DNA from: Candidatus Dojkabacteria bacterium | GTDB taxonomy: Bacteria; Patescibacteriota; Dojkabacteria; B142; WJKM01 | Reading direction: 5' to 3' | Assembly: GCA_020429465.1 (NCBI GenBank) | Contig: JAGQLH010000029.1 | Coordinates: 1 to 14,562 of the forward strand | Length of the DNA: 14,562 nucleotides | In this document: one piece after another, positions 6,350-13,433 of the stretch | Layout of the letters: each line of letters opens with the position of its first letter | Position numbering within the stretch: position 1 is the stretch's first letter | The notes under the pieces: model-generated | What the model was told of the DNA's origin: nothing | The model's database searches: none | Seen by the model: only the letters and a program-made list of their open reading frames with translations | Made by a program: the position numbers and the translations under genes

Positions 6350-6361
6350 ACGAAAGTAGTA
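6346..6361 (+). repeat. Inverted repeat overlapping the -10 (candidate operator or leader hairpin)
   Basis: TACTAC-GAAA-GTAGTA is a perfect 6-bp inverted repeat with a GNRA-type tetraloop. It begins inside the putative -10 and reaches the expected transcription start. If that promoter is right, only half would be transcribed, which favours a protein-binding site. If the start lies further upstream, it would form a leader hairpin. Confidence 0.4.
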
Positions 6362-6380
6362 CCATAAAAAGCAGATTATA

Positions 6381-7715
6381 ATGAATGATTCTTCCACTAT
6401 ACTTTCAATACTCACTCCACTTGGTTTACGGCCATTTTTGGATGCAGAACTAAGCGCAATTCATCGAAAACTTAGTAATGCTATATCCATCGGTACACAG
6501 AGAGCTTCAGAACCAACAACGTTAGATGGTGGGGTTCTTGGTGTCAGAACTAGTACACATCAAATTTCTCCCAAAGATTTTGATAAAATTCCAGTTGGTA
6601 GTAGCGTCATTTCCTGTGCCTATGCAGGTACAAATTGGATCACTACACTGGTATCCAAAACTAAAGAAGGAGAATTGAAAACAGATACTGAAAAACTAAC
6701 TGAAATTCAAGAATCAGAGCGCAGCTGTACATACAATGAACTCTGTAAAAGAATGGCTGATGAAATCATTCAACTTGCTGAAGAAACTGATATATCTAAT
6801 ACAACTATTCTTGCCATATCATTTGGATTTCCTCACAGTAATGTTTCTACCTCTTATGGTATTGATGCCCAAATAACCTCTCGAGGACTCACCAAGCATT
6901 GGGAAATAATCGATCTTGAATCATATGAATCATTTGAACCTCTCGGAAAAACAATTCTATCGTTGCTAAAAAATCACGATAAAACAAAGCATCTGTCATA
7001 TATATATATTCTAAACGATACTAATGCAGTTTCTCACTTTAGAACTTCTTCTACTGAGAATCAATTACCAGTAGGATTTGTGTTCGGAACAGGAGTAAAT
7101 GCTTCTCTCGGAGAATATAATCTAGAGATCGGAAAGGTACTACTACCAGAAGACATCGCCAATAGCGATAAAATACATAGTGAGACAGAGAATCTTAGGT
7201 TACTTCCTTCCAATGACGATCGAGATGTAATCGAAAATTGGATAGGCGGAGATTTCTTGAAAGATAAAGTTGCGGGAGCATTATCGCTATTAGAAAAAAA
7301 ACAACAAATACCACAAGGACTTGGAATGTGGTTTGCTGAAACAAAAAATCATTCACTCGTAAGTGATTACGCACAAGGTGGAATCTGTACAGTAGCCAAC
7401 CATATACAAGTGTCAGAACGTGAGGCTTCAGTACTATGCGAAATCATTACAAATATCAGCTCAATAACCCTTATCCGAGCTTCACAATTAATTGCAACTA
7501 TCATTGCATCTGTCATACAACACCACACAAAAACACCAAGCCAATTCAGTATCCCTATTGAAGGTTCGGTATTTTGGAAAGGTTATAAGGTTAAAGAAAT
7601 AACTCAGGATACACTTGGTATGCTTTTACCAAACACCACCGTAAATCCTATAGAAGCATCTGGTATACTCGGCATAGCAACCTATGCCTTAGCTAAACAT
7701 TCACCAAAATCATAA
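6381..7715 (+). CDS. Divergent eukaryote-type hexokinase homologue
   Basis: A 444-residue protein with the full motif order of the eukaryotic hexokinase family, which phosphorylates hexoses with ATP. Phosphate-1 is AYAGTNW (80-86); the family has DLGGTN. Sugar site: SFGFP (147-151) and GLTK (169-172). Phosphate-2 is LNDTNA (211-216), with Asp213 as the expected catalytic base. Then come GFVFGTGVNAS (232-242), SETE (267-270, family N-x-EWG), IENWIGGDFL (284-293, family FEKM-SG-YLGE), and EGSVFWKG (394-401) for the adenosine segment. Length fits a single-domain hexokinase of 440-490 residues. The phosphate-1 Asp is replaced by Ala80 and the first Gly by Ala82, so activity or nucleotide use may differ. 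It starts at ATG 6381 with no Shine-Dalgarno and is followed 21 nt later by the thioredoxin-like gene, probably co-transcribed. Confidence 0.8.
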   Translation: MNDSSTILSILTPLGLRPFLDAELSAIHRKLSNAISIGTQRASEPTTLDGGVLGVRTSTHQISPKDFDKIPVGSSVISCAYAGTNWITTLVSKTKEGELKTDTEKLTEIQESERSCTYNELCKRMADEIIQLAEETDISNTTILAISFGFPHSNVSTSYGIDAQITSRGLTKHWEIIDLESYESFEPLGKTILSLLKNHDKTKHLSYIYILNDTNAVSHFRTSSTENQLPVGFVFGTGVNASLGEYNLEIGKVLLPEDIANSDKIHSETENLRLLPSNDDRDVIENWIGGDFLKDKVAGALSLLEKKQQIPQGLGMWFAETKNHSLVSDYAQGGICTVANHIQVSEREASVLCEIITNISSITLIRASQLIATIIASVIQHHTKTPSQFSIPIEGSVFWKGYKVKEITQDTLGMLLPNTTVNPIEASGILGIATYALAKHSPKS

Positions 7716-7736
7716 TTTACTTCTCACTACACCCCA

Positions 7737-8837
7737 ATGAAAGAACATAAAACATTACTAATATCTGGAATCTTTCTTTTACTTTTTTTCGTAGCAATAA
7801 TTGGTTTATCGATTTCTAATAGCAAGATGGAAGAGGAAACCTCACTCCAAACACCTTCAGAGGGAGAACAATTTATAGGTAATGTAAACCCTCCTGTTGA
7901 AGCACCAGAAATCAGGGGAATTACAAATTGGATAAATTCAGATGGTGAAACTCTCCAAGAACTAGAAGGAAAGGTTGTCTTAATAGACTTCTGGACATAT
8001 TCTTGTATTAATTGCATACGAACACTTCCGTATTTGGCAGAGTGGCATGAAAAATATGAAGACGATGGTTTAGTAATAGTAGGATTACATGCACCGGAGT
8101 TTGCATTCGAAAAAGAACTTTCCAATGTTCAAAATGCTGTCGAAGATTATGAAATAAAATACCCCGTTGGTCTTGATAATGATTATGCAACTTGGAGAGC
8201 ATATGAAAACAGATACTGGCCTGCTAAGTATTTTATTGATAGGGAAGGGAATTTACGCCACACACACTTCGGAGAAGGTAAATACTCAGAAAGCGAATTA
8301 GTAATTCAAGAATTACTTAAAGAAGGAGGAGAAATTGATGCACAAGATCTTACCGTACGAACCGATGGGGATCAGCCCCCGATTAGTTCAGAGCAAACAC
8401 ATGAAACCTACCTAGGCTATGCTCGAGCTGAAAAATTTACTAATAAAAGCGAAGCATTACACGATGAAATTCATTCGTATACCCTTTCTGAAGAACCAGA
8501 ACAAGACTATTGGTCACTTGGTGGAATGTGGGAACAAACAGACGAGAAACTTATTTCACGAGAAGATGGAGCACAACTCACTCTTACATTTTCTGCAAAA
8601 GAAGTATATCTTGTGATGTCTGCAGCTACCGAGTCTCCTGTAAAAGTTGAGGTCGATAATAACCTAGCAACTATACAGAATCTCGCAGGAGAAGATGTAA
8701 ACTCTGATAGTGTAGTACTTGTTTTAGAGCCCGATCTGTATCGTATTATAGGTTCTAGTGAATTTTTGGAATCAAGAACACTAAAATTAACAATCCCATC
8801 CGGTGTTGAATTAAACGCCTTTACATTTGGTAGTTGA
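7737..8837 (+). CDS. Membrane-anchored DipZ-type thioredoxin-fold protein
   Basis: This 366-residue protein has an N-terminal helix (about 8-26), then a TlpA/AhpC-like thioredoxin domain (about 50-197) facing out of the cell. The active site is FWTYSCINCIRTLPYL, with the redox pair Cys90 and Cys93. GLHAPEFAFE (116-125), YPVGLDNDYATWRAYENRYWPAKYFID (142-168) and HTHFGEGKYSESE (175-187) are near-exact signatures of the C-terminal half of DipZ. Residues about 222-366 (THETYLGYARAEKF onward) match the accessory beta domain that follows it in DipZ. Full DipZ proteins also carry a CcdA/DsbD-like electron-relay membrane domain, absent here, so electrons must come from another partner. Likely role: thiol reduction or exchange on exported proteins. 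The ATG follows the hexokinase stop by 21 nt. Stop TGA 8835-8837 lies inside the next gene's promoter. Confidence 0.9.
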   Translation: MKEHKTLLISGIFLLLFFVAIIGLSISNSKMEEETSLQTPSEGEQFIGNVNPPVEAPEIRGITNWINSDGETLQELEGKVVLIDFWTYSCINCIRTLPYLAEWHEKYEDDGLVIVGLHAPEFAFEKELSNVQNAVEDYEIKYPVGLDNDYATWRAYENRYWPAKYFIDREGNLRHTHFGEGKYSESELVIQELLKEGGEIDAQDLTVRTDGDQPPISSEQTHETYLGYARAEKFTNKSEALHDEIHSYTLSEEPEQDYWSLGGMWEQTDEKLISREDGAQLTLTFSAKEVYLVMSAATESPVKVEVDNNLATIQNLAGEDVNSDSVVLVLEPDLYRIIGSSEFLESRTLKLTIPSGVELNAFTFGS

Positions 8838-8856
8838 TAGATTATAAGGCTATAAT
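8827..8856 (+). promoter_or_regulatory. Promoter of the GT-C-like gene
   Basis: TTGGTA (8827-8832) and consensus TATAAT (8851-8856) with 18-bp spacing. The -35 lies within the last codons of the thioredoxin-like gene, and the ATG of the next gene is 36 nt past the -10. Confidence 0.6.
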
Positions 8857-8892
8857 CTGGTAAAATATTATAGGGTATTATTAAACTTCCTA

Positions 8893-10491
8893 ATGATTAA
8901 AAGCTTTTTTAACTCATATAAATCGAGGATATCTTTATTCCTTGATTCTACAACCAAGCTATTCCAATCCATGCCAAGTTGGCAATGCTACCTGATAGTT
9001 GGACTTTTTATGTTCGCAATAGCGTATGGGTTTTATAGTAGGGTAGTTATATCATTCAATCCAGTGACATTTGCCGATGATCAGATTCGTGATGCTACTG
9101 AATTTGTGAATATGAGTAGAGGAATGTGGCCTACTCTTGGGCCAATCGTTACAGTTGGAGATAAATTCTCTTATTTTCTACCACCAATCTTTTTCTATCT
9201 CATATTTCCCTTTACTTTATTTGGTAATACTCCAAATATGCCATTCATAGTCCACGGAGTACTATCATTCATAACACTATTTCTATTTGCAAAAGTCATA
9301 TACCTACTATTTGATAAACATCCAAAACCACAAAGATTACTATTTACAGCGTTAGCAATGGCTTGGTGGAGTATTTTCATAGATGATATAGTGAACACCA
9401 CTTTTGCTTGGAACCCTAGCTCTATTCCCTTTTTCCTTTTAATATTTTGGCTTTTAAGTAAAAAGATCCTCGATGCAGAAAACGACACACTTATTACGTG
9501 GTTTTTCTTTGGGCTTGTATCAAGCATACTTATTAGTCTACATACAGTAACATTATTCGCAATACCTCCAGTGATTGGAATCCTGGTTATAAACTACTGG
9601 ATACGGAAAGTTAGAAGCAAGGAGTGGGGAAGAATTTCCATGCCAGGTGTAAGTCTTATTGTATTTGCACTATTATTCCTACCGTACGTGGACTATGAGA
9701 GTTCAACAGGATGGATAAATACCATGAGTGTACTGTCGGCAGTTAGTGATACTACGGGCGGCACATCCACTAGCTTTCTAGAATTATTAGCTAGAGTACC
9801 TGCAGACTACATAATAATGATGAAAACAAGCTACTATAAACTAGCAGCAGCAGATCTATTCGCGGGCATAAGCCTTTTAGTTTCAGTGATAGGAATCTTT
9901 ATATTCAAAGGGAACAAATCACTTTTTGCATCAATTCTTCTAACAACACTCTTTTACTACATAGTTGCATCAGGGTACGATGGAGCTTCTCGAAGTAGAT
10001 ACCAAATACTTTCATGGTTTCTGCCTATAATTACATTTATAAGTGTACTATCAAGAGTGGATCTAAAAAAGTACCTAGGTAAGTATATTCTACTTGTTCT
10101 AGGGATTTCAGTATTTATATCTGTAAAAGTAAATCTAGAATTAGGATTAAATTATTTCACCCGATCATATGGAAGAGACAGCTTAATTTCCACAAATGAC
10201 ATAAGAAGAGTTCTTGAGTTCGTTCCGGATGCCTCTGGTATATGCTATCAGTATGATCCTTACATTGATTTAGGAAAGCCATTAGGATTTATAAACGAAG
10301 CAGTGACACAAACAACACATGGATTTTCTATGAACTGCGATAACATGGATTACCTTCTTTATCCAAAGAATATCGCCATAGTGAATGAGAACCTCAGTAC
10401 CAGGAAAAACCACATTCCTGCTCCTAAAGGACCTGTCAAAGTCCTCGATACCGATTCATACAGCCTTTATAGACTTAAAACTAGAAGATAA
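8893..10491 (+). CDS. Polytopic GT-C-type glycosyltransferase-like membrane protein
   Basis: A 532-residue protein with roughly ten to twelve hydrophobic helices and a polar C-terminal extracytoplasmic segment of about 110 residues. After the first helix (about 32-52) comes an extracytoplasmic loop FADDQIRDATEF (60-71). An acidic pair here followed by DQ-RDA is typical of polyprenyl-phosphosugar-dependent GT-C enzymes (PMT/ArnT-like), where it is the catalytic site. The following GPIVTVGDKFSYFLPPIFFYLI also fits that layout. Such enzymes move a sugar from a lipid carrier to a protein, lipid or glycan outside the membrane. Donor and acceptor cannot be read from sequence. The C-terminal segment has two cysteines (GICYQYDPY and SMNCDN) that could pair. 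It starts at ATG 8893 under its own promoter. The stop is 2 nt from the convergent FecR-like gene. Confidence 0.72.
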   Translation: MIKSFFNSYKSRISLFLDSTTKLFQSMPSWQCYLIVGLFMFAIAYGFYSRVVISFNPVTFADDQIRDATEFVNMSRGMWPTLGPIVTVGDKFSYFLPPIFFYLIFPFTLFGNTPNMPFIVHGVLSFITLFLFAKVIYLLFDKHPKPQRLLFTALAMAWWSIFIDDIVNTTFAWNPSSIPFFLLIFWLLSKKILDAENDTLITWFFFGLVSSILISLHTVTLFAIPPVIGILVINYWIRKVRSKEWGRISMPGVSLIVFALLFLPYVDYESSTGWINTMSVLSAVSDTTGGTSTSFLELLARVPADYIIMMKTSYYKLAAADLFAGISLLVSVIGIFIFKGNKSLFASILLTTLFYYIVASGYDGASRSRYQILSWFLPIITFISVLSRVDLKKYLGKYILLVLGISVFISVKVNLELGLNYFTRSYGRDSLISTNDIRRVLEFVPDASGICYQYDPYIDLGKPLGFINEAVTQTTHGFSMNCDNMDYLLYPKNIAIVNENLSTRKNHIPAPKGPVKVLDTDSYSLYRLKTRR

Positions 10492-10493
10492 AC

Positions 10494-11654
10494 CTATAAT
10501 CCGATTACCTCTTCAGTTGGAACGGGTAGGTCTTCCTCTCGTGGCTCATAGGTAAGAGTAAAGAGTATTGAACTAGTATTCCAATATTCATCATAGGCAT
10601 ACAGTGTAAGCTCATTATCACCTTCTTCTAACTCCCACGGTATTGAAAATTGCCCATTTCTTTGAACTGGATATTCATTACCGTCATTTGCATAATACTC
10701 ATGAGAGTTAATTTTTATTTTTCGAATCATACTATCATCATTTAATTTTCCGTCTATCTGAAGATAACGTGACTGAGAAGGGGAACTAACGTCTGTAGAT
10801 AATTCAATCACCGGCGGAGATCTATCAATTACTGCACCAGTCTCTTCTAATTGTTTCCTATATTTCTGAACAATAATTCGCTTGTTGGCATCAGGATCAA
10901 GCTCACTAACAGATACCTCATTACTTTCAGGGGAAATAATAACTTTTTGATATTGACCAACTGGCACAACAGATGAGTTTTGCATAATGTCAACACTCGC
11001 TTTAAACACCTCAATATTATCAGTTTCTTCATCAATATCAATAAGAAATTCCGCACCCGACTCTGTTGTAAGTATTGAATCTCTTACAGCAACAGTAATC
11101 TCCCGTTTACTTTCTTCTGTATCCGATACTGCAATATACATACTTCCAGCGAACTGTCGAAGTGTTAACTCATGCTCATCTTGTGCAAGAAATGTAAATT
11201 CGGCATTATTATCTGCAAGAATTTTATCTCCGTGCTCAGATATAATTGTCGTTGCACTCCCGCTTACCTCAACAACATCTCCAATACCAACGATATCTCC
11301 TTCCACCGCAGTAATCACTTCCGATGGATCACTCCTTACTATTTTTACAATAGTACTTTCAGGTATCTCAATAATAGAAGCAGCTACCACTTCACTCTTC
11401 AATGTCCTTTCATCAAAATTAATAACGACAAAGATAGTAAGTAATACAAAGGCTACACCTAATACATACGAAGTATTCACAAGAGCTACTATTTGTGACC
11501 ATACAGAACTACTTTTACTTCCTGAAGTAACTTCATTATAAAGTTCTGATTTCAACGACTGCTTGTACTGTGCGTCAATACTTAGATCACCTAAAGGTAC
11601 CTTTGTATTAGTTAGAAGTTCCTCTAATTTTTGATATTTATTAGTTTCTCTCAT
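10494..11654 (-). CDS. Single-pass membrane FecR-like protein with C-terminal Ig-like domain (putative sigma partner)
   Basis: A 386-residue protein: a cytoplasmic N-terminus of about 58 residues, one hydrophobic helix (about 59-79), then an all-beta outer region. Residues about 120-245 resemble the FecR beta domain: VEVSGSATTIISEHGDKILADNNAEFTFL, LRQFAGSMYIAVSD, GAEFLIDID and VFKASVDI. From about 290 (PPVIELSTD onward) comes an Ig-like/filamin-type module with LQIDGKLNDDSMI and GDNELTLYAYDEYWNTS. The gene overlaps the upstream ECF sigma gene by ATGA, so the two are co-translated, a strong sign of a sigma/anti-sigma pair. The N-terminus lacks the canonical zinc anti-sigma HxxxCxxC motif. The cytoplasmic part could still bind the sigma factor while the outer domains sense an envelope signal. 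Partner role is inferred from coupling. Confidence 0.72.
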   Translation of the reverse strand: MRETNKYQKLEELLTNTKVPLGDLSIDAQYKQSLKSELYNEVTSGSKSSSVWSQIVALVNTSYVLGVAFVLLTIFVVINFDERTLKSEVVAASIIEIPESTIVKIVRSDPSEVITAVEGDIVGIGDVVEVSGSATTIISEHGDKILADNNAEFTFLAQDEHELTLRQFAGSMYIAVSDTEESKREITVAVRDSILTTESGAEFLIDIDEETDNIEVFKASVDIMQNSSVVPVGQYQKVIISPESNEVSVSELDPDANKRIIVQKYRKQLEETGAVIDRSPPVIELSTDVSSPSQSRYLQIDGKLNDDSMIRKIKINSHEYYANDGNEYPVQRNGQFSIPWELEEGDNELTLYAYDEYWNTSSILFTLTYEPREEDLPVPTEEVIGL

Positions 11655-12211
11655 TCTATAGTTCCGATTCTTGATTTATAGTAATCGTTAGATAAAAGTT
11701 CTTTAAGCGCCTTGAGGGCTCTATGCATTTTCAAAGCTACATTCTTAGATGATGTTTTTAAAATAACAGCTATCTCTTCATTCTCTAGTTCTTGAAAATA
11801 ACGCAAACTCAATATCTCCTGGTACTGCTCAGGTAATTGCTGAACTGCTTGAACGATAAGTTCTTGTTCCTCATTCTCTAAAATATCCCCATCAGTAGAA
11901 TACTCAGAAGTACTATCAAATGAATCAGGAATACGATCATAGCTCGCCTTCCGAAATGCATCTATAAGGGTATTATGAGCAATCCTATACAACCAGGGTC
12001 CAAATGGATACCCTTTATCTACAAATGAATCAATTTTTTTCATAGCTTTTAAAAAAGTTTCACTTGTAACATCTTCGGTCAACTGTCTATTCCTAGTCCT
12101 ATTAAAGATATAACCATATATCTTAGGAAAGTAATACTCATACAGTTCATCAAATGCCTCAAGAGATTCTTTTGCTTGTTCAATAAGTAGTTTCTCGCGT
12201 TTTACATCCAT
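11651..12211 (-). CDS. ECF-type RNA polymerase sigma factor
   Basis: A 186-residue sigma-70 family protein with only regions 2 and 4, as in extracytoplasmic-function sigmas. Region 2 (about 18-90): FDELYEYYFPKIYGYIFNRT, EDVTSETFLKAMKKID (46-61, core-binding region 2.2) and PFGPWLYRIAHNTLIDAFRK (69-88, regions 2.3-2.4). Region 4 (about 117-172): VQQLPEQYQEILSLRYFQELENEEIA and the helix-turn-helix TSSKNVALKMHRALKALKELL. The linker (about 90-115) is acidic and Ser/Asp-rich. Its stop TGA overlaps the ATG of the FecR-like gene. A TATACT at 12221-12226 ends only 9 nt before the start ATG, implying a leaderless or very short-leader mRNA. No second, ECF-style promoter was recognised, so autoregulation is not shown. 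Confidence 0.93.
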   Translation of the reverse strand: MDVKREKLLIEQAKESLEAFDELYEYYFPKIYGYIFNRTRNRQLTEDVTSETFLKAMKKIDSFVDKGYPFGPWLYRIAHNTLIDAFRKASYDRIPDSFDSTSEYSTDGDILENEEQELIVQAVQQLPEQYQEILSLRYFQELENEEIAVILKTSSKNVALKMHRALKALKELLSNDYYKSRIGTIE

Positions 12212-12220
12212 TAAGCTGAT

Positions 12221-12226
12221 AGTATA
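12221..12226 (-). promoter_or_regulatory. Possible -10 box of the sigma/FecR operon
   Basis: TATACT on the minus strand with only 9 nt (12212-12220) before ATG 12209-12211. Transcription would start about 2-5 nt from the AUG. The -35 is weak (GTGTTA at 12244-12249). Confidence 0.35.
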
Positions 12227-12282
12227 TCCCGAGTAGTTAGTAGTAACACAACGGAGATTATGAAGTAATATTTCACTAAATT

Positions 12283-13008
12283 TTATTTATCATTTCGAAA
12301 CACCATATGGAGTGTAAGGGGATTACGTAATTTATCCTCTGTTTCAGGATACTTCTCTACAAACTCTTCAGTTATATAGGTTTCCTTTATCAAATCAAGT
12401 TGGAAACCTGACGAAAGGATATCATTAATATACTTTTCGACTGGTCTGTAATAGAACGGGAATTTAGCACCTTGGAAATTAACCTCCCCACGTTTTTCGC
12501 TAAAATAATCGAGATCTTCATCATATTTTATCGAAGTTTTTGAGTATTTTTTGAGGATTGTTCTTACCGGATGAACAACATCAACTGCAAATATACCACC
12601 AGGTTTAAGAATCCTACGAATTTTCTTACACACCAGGGGAATAGACGCTATATTCATTAGGAGCATTTTAGCCGTCACAATATCAAATGTATCTTCTTCA
12701 AAAGGTATAACCTCTGACATCAAATCACAACGTACATATACACAATTTGTACAAACTTTCTTTGCCTCTGCAATCATTCGTTCTGATCCGTCTAATCCCA
12801 TCACCGAAGCTCCCTTTGAAGATAATAATCGACAAAATTCCCCATTTCCGCACCCAATATCTAGAATTGATTTACCTGAAACATTACCTAACAATTTTAG
12901 GAATCTTGGTGTATCTATTTCTTTTTTGAATGGATCTTTAGTCTCAGAAAGAACACCAAGATAGTATCCCACTCCATCGTCCCATTTTTTCAAATCTAAA
13001 TTATTCAC
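12283..13008 (-). CDS. Class I SAM-dependent methyltransferase, substrate unknown
   Basis: A 241-residue methyltransferase of the Methyltransf_11/25 type. Motif I is SILDIGCGNGEF (47-58), the SAM-binding loop. The acidic end of strand 2 is GLDGSERMI (71-79, Asp73). The ribose/adenine segment is YVRCDLMSEVIPFEEDTFDIVTA (91-113). The strand-5 entry is RRILKPGGIFAVDVVHP (131-147). The C-terminal half contains FPFYYRPVEKYINDILSSGF, common in small-molecule or quinone-type methyltransferases, but no substrate can be named. The start is GTG 13006-13008, one base after the msrB stop (TAA-A-GTG). No later Met precedes motif I, so this start is well supported. It is probably translated by reinitiation after msrB. 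Confidence 0.88.
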   Translation of the reverse strand: MNNLDLKKWDDGVGYYLGVLSETKDPFKKEIDTPRFLKLLGNVSGKSILDIGCGNGEFCRLLSSKGASVMGLDGSERMIAEAKKVCTNCVYVRCDLMSEVIPFEEDTFDIVTAKMLLMNIASIPLVCKKIRRILKPGGIFAVDVVHPVRTILKKYSKTSIKYDEDLDYFSEKRGEVNFQGAKFPFYYRPVEKYINDILSSGFQLDLIKETYITEEFVEKYPETEDKLRNPLTLHMVFRNDK

Positions 13009-13009
13009 T

Positions 13010-13399
13010 TTATTTTGGAGATTTAGTAAAACTTAGTGCTGCAGAATTTATACAGTATCGTTTGCCTGTTGGCTTCGGACCATCACCAAATACATGACCA
13101 AGATGGGCACCACAGTTAGAACAAATTGCCTCTGTCCTCACCATGCCATGACTAGAATCCTCTTGTAACTTAATAGCACCTTCTGATACTGCTTTATAAA
13201 AACTTGGCCATCCACTGCCTGAATTATACTTCGTATCTGATGAAAATAAATGATCTCCACAGACGATACAGTGGTATGACCCATCTTCATGATGATCATA
13301 ATATTCACCACTAAATGGCGCTTCTGTTTCACTCATTTGAGTAACCTTATACTGCTGATCAGTAAGTTTTGACTTCAAGTCTTCTTTTTCTTTTGGCAT
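13010..13399 (-). CDS. msrB: Peptide-methionine (R)-S-oxide reductase MsrB
   Basis: A 129-residue enzyme that reduces methionine-R-sulfoxide in proteins with thioredoxin as usual donor. All family landmarks are present: a zinc site from CIVC (Cys44, Cys47) and CSNC (Cys93, Cys96), GSGWPSF (61-67), HGMVRTE (84-90), AHLGHVFGDGPKPTGKRYCINSAAL (98-122) with catalytic Cys116. At the place where many MsrBs have a resolving cysteine (GCGWPSF) this protein has Ser62, so recycling would need another cysteine or direct attack by thioredoxin. There is no signal peptide, so it is cytoplasmic. The methyltransferase gene follows 1 nt after the stop. A -10 TATAAT (13426-13431) lies 26 nt upstream and overlaps the end of the ATPase gene region. 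The ATG leader shares a motif with the 69-residue gene. Confidence 0.96.
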   Translation of the reverse strand: MPKEKEDLKSKLTDQQYKVTQMSETEAPFSGEYYDHHEDGSYHCIVCGDHLFSSDTKYNSGSGWPSFYKAVSEGAIKLQEDSSHGMVRTEAICSNCGAHLGHVFGDGPKPTGKRYCINSAALSFTKSPK

Positions 13400-13416
13400 A
13401 GATCTATTATTGATAT
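13397..13416 (-). promoter_or_regulatory. msrB leader motif shared with the 69-residue gene
   Basis: ATATCAAT-AATA-GATCTATG including the start codon, 17 of 20 identical to the leader at 6238-6257. In both genes a TATAATG box lies 10-13 nt upstream of the motif. Confidence 0.4.
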
Positions 13417-13425
13417 GTATCTAGC

Positions 13426-13431
13426 ATTATA
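13426..13431 (-). promoter_or_regulatory. -10 box of the msrB operon
   Basis: TATAATG on the minus strand, 26 nt before the msrB ATG and 2 nt past the stop of the upstream ATPase gene (TAA at 13434-13436). No clear TTGACA-like -35 at 16-18 bp. Confidence 0.5.
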
Positions 13432-13433
13432 AA

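Noticed and set aside
7000..7012. TA-repeat tract as a phase-variable microsatellite in the hexokinase gene
   Set aside because: Only a few TA units that encode Tyr-Ile-Tyr in frame; too short for slippage to be claimed.
10987..11541. Long plus-strand frame of 184 codons opposite the FecR-like gene
   Set aside because: Low-complexity Ser/Thr/Ile translation with no recognisable domain; it is the antisense shadow of a well-supported gene.
8835..11653. TGA reassigned as glycine or tryptophan (Gracilibacteria- or Mycoplasma-type code)
   Set aside because: TGA ends both the thioredoxin-like and sigma genes at natural C-termini, and Trp positions use TGG.
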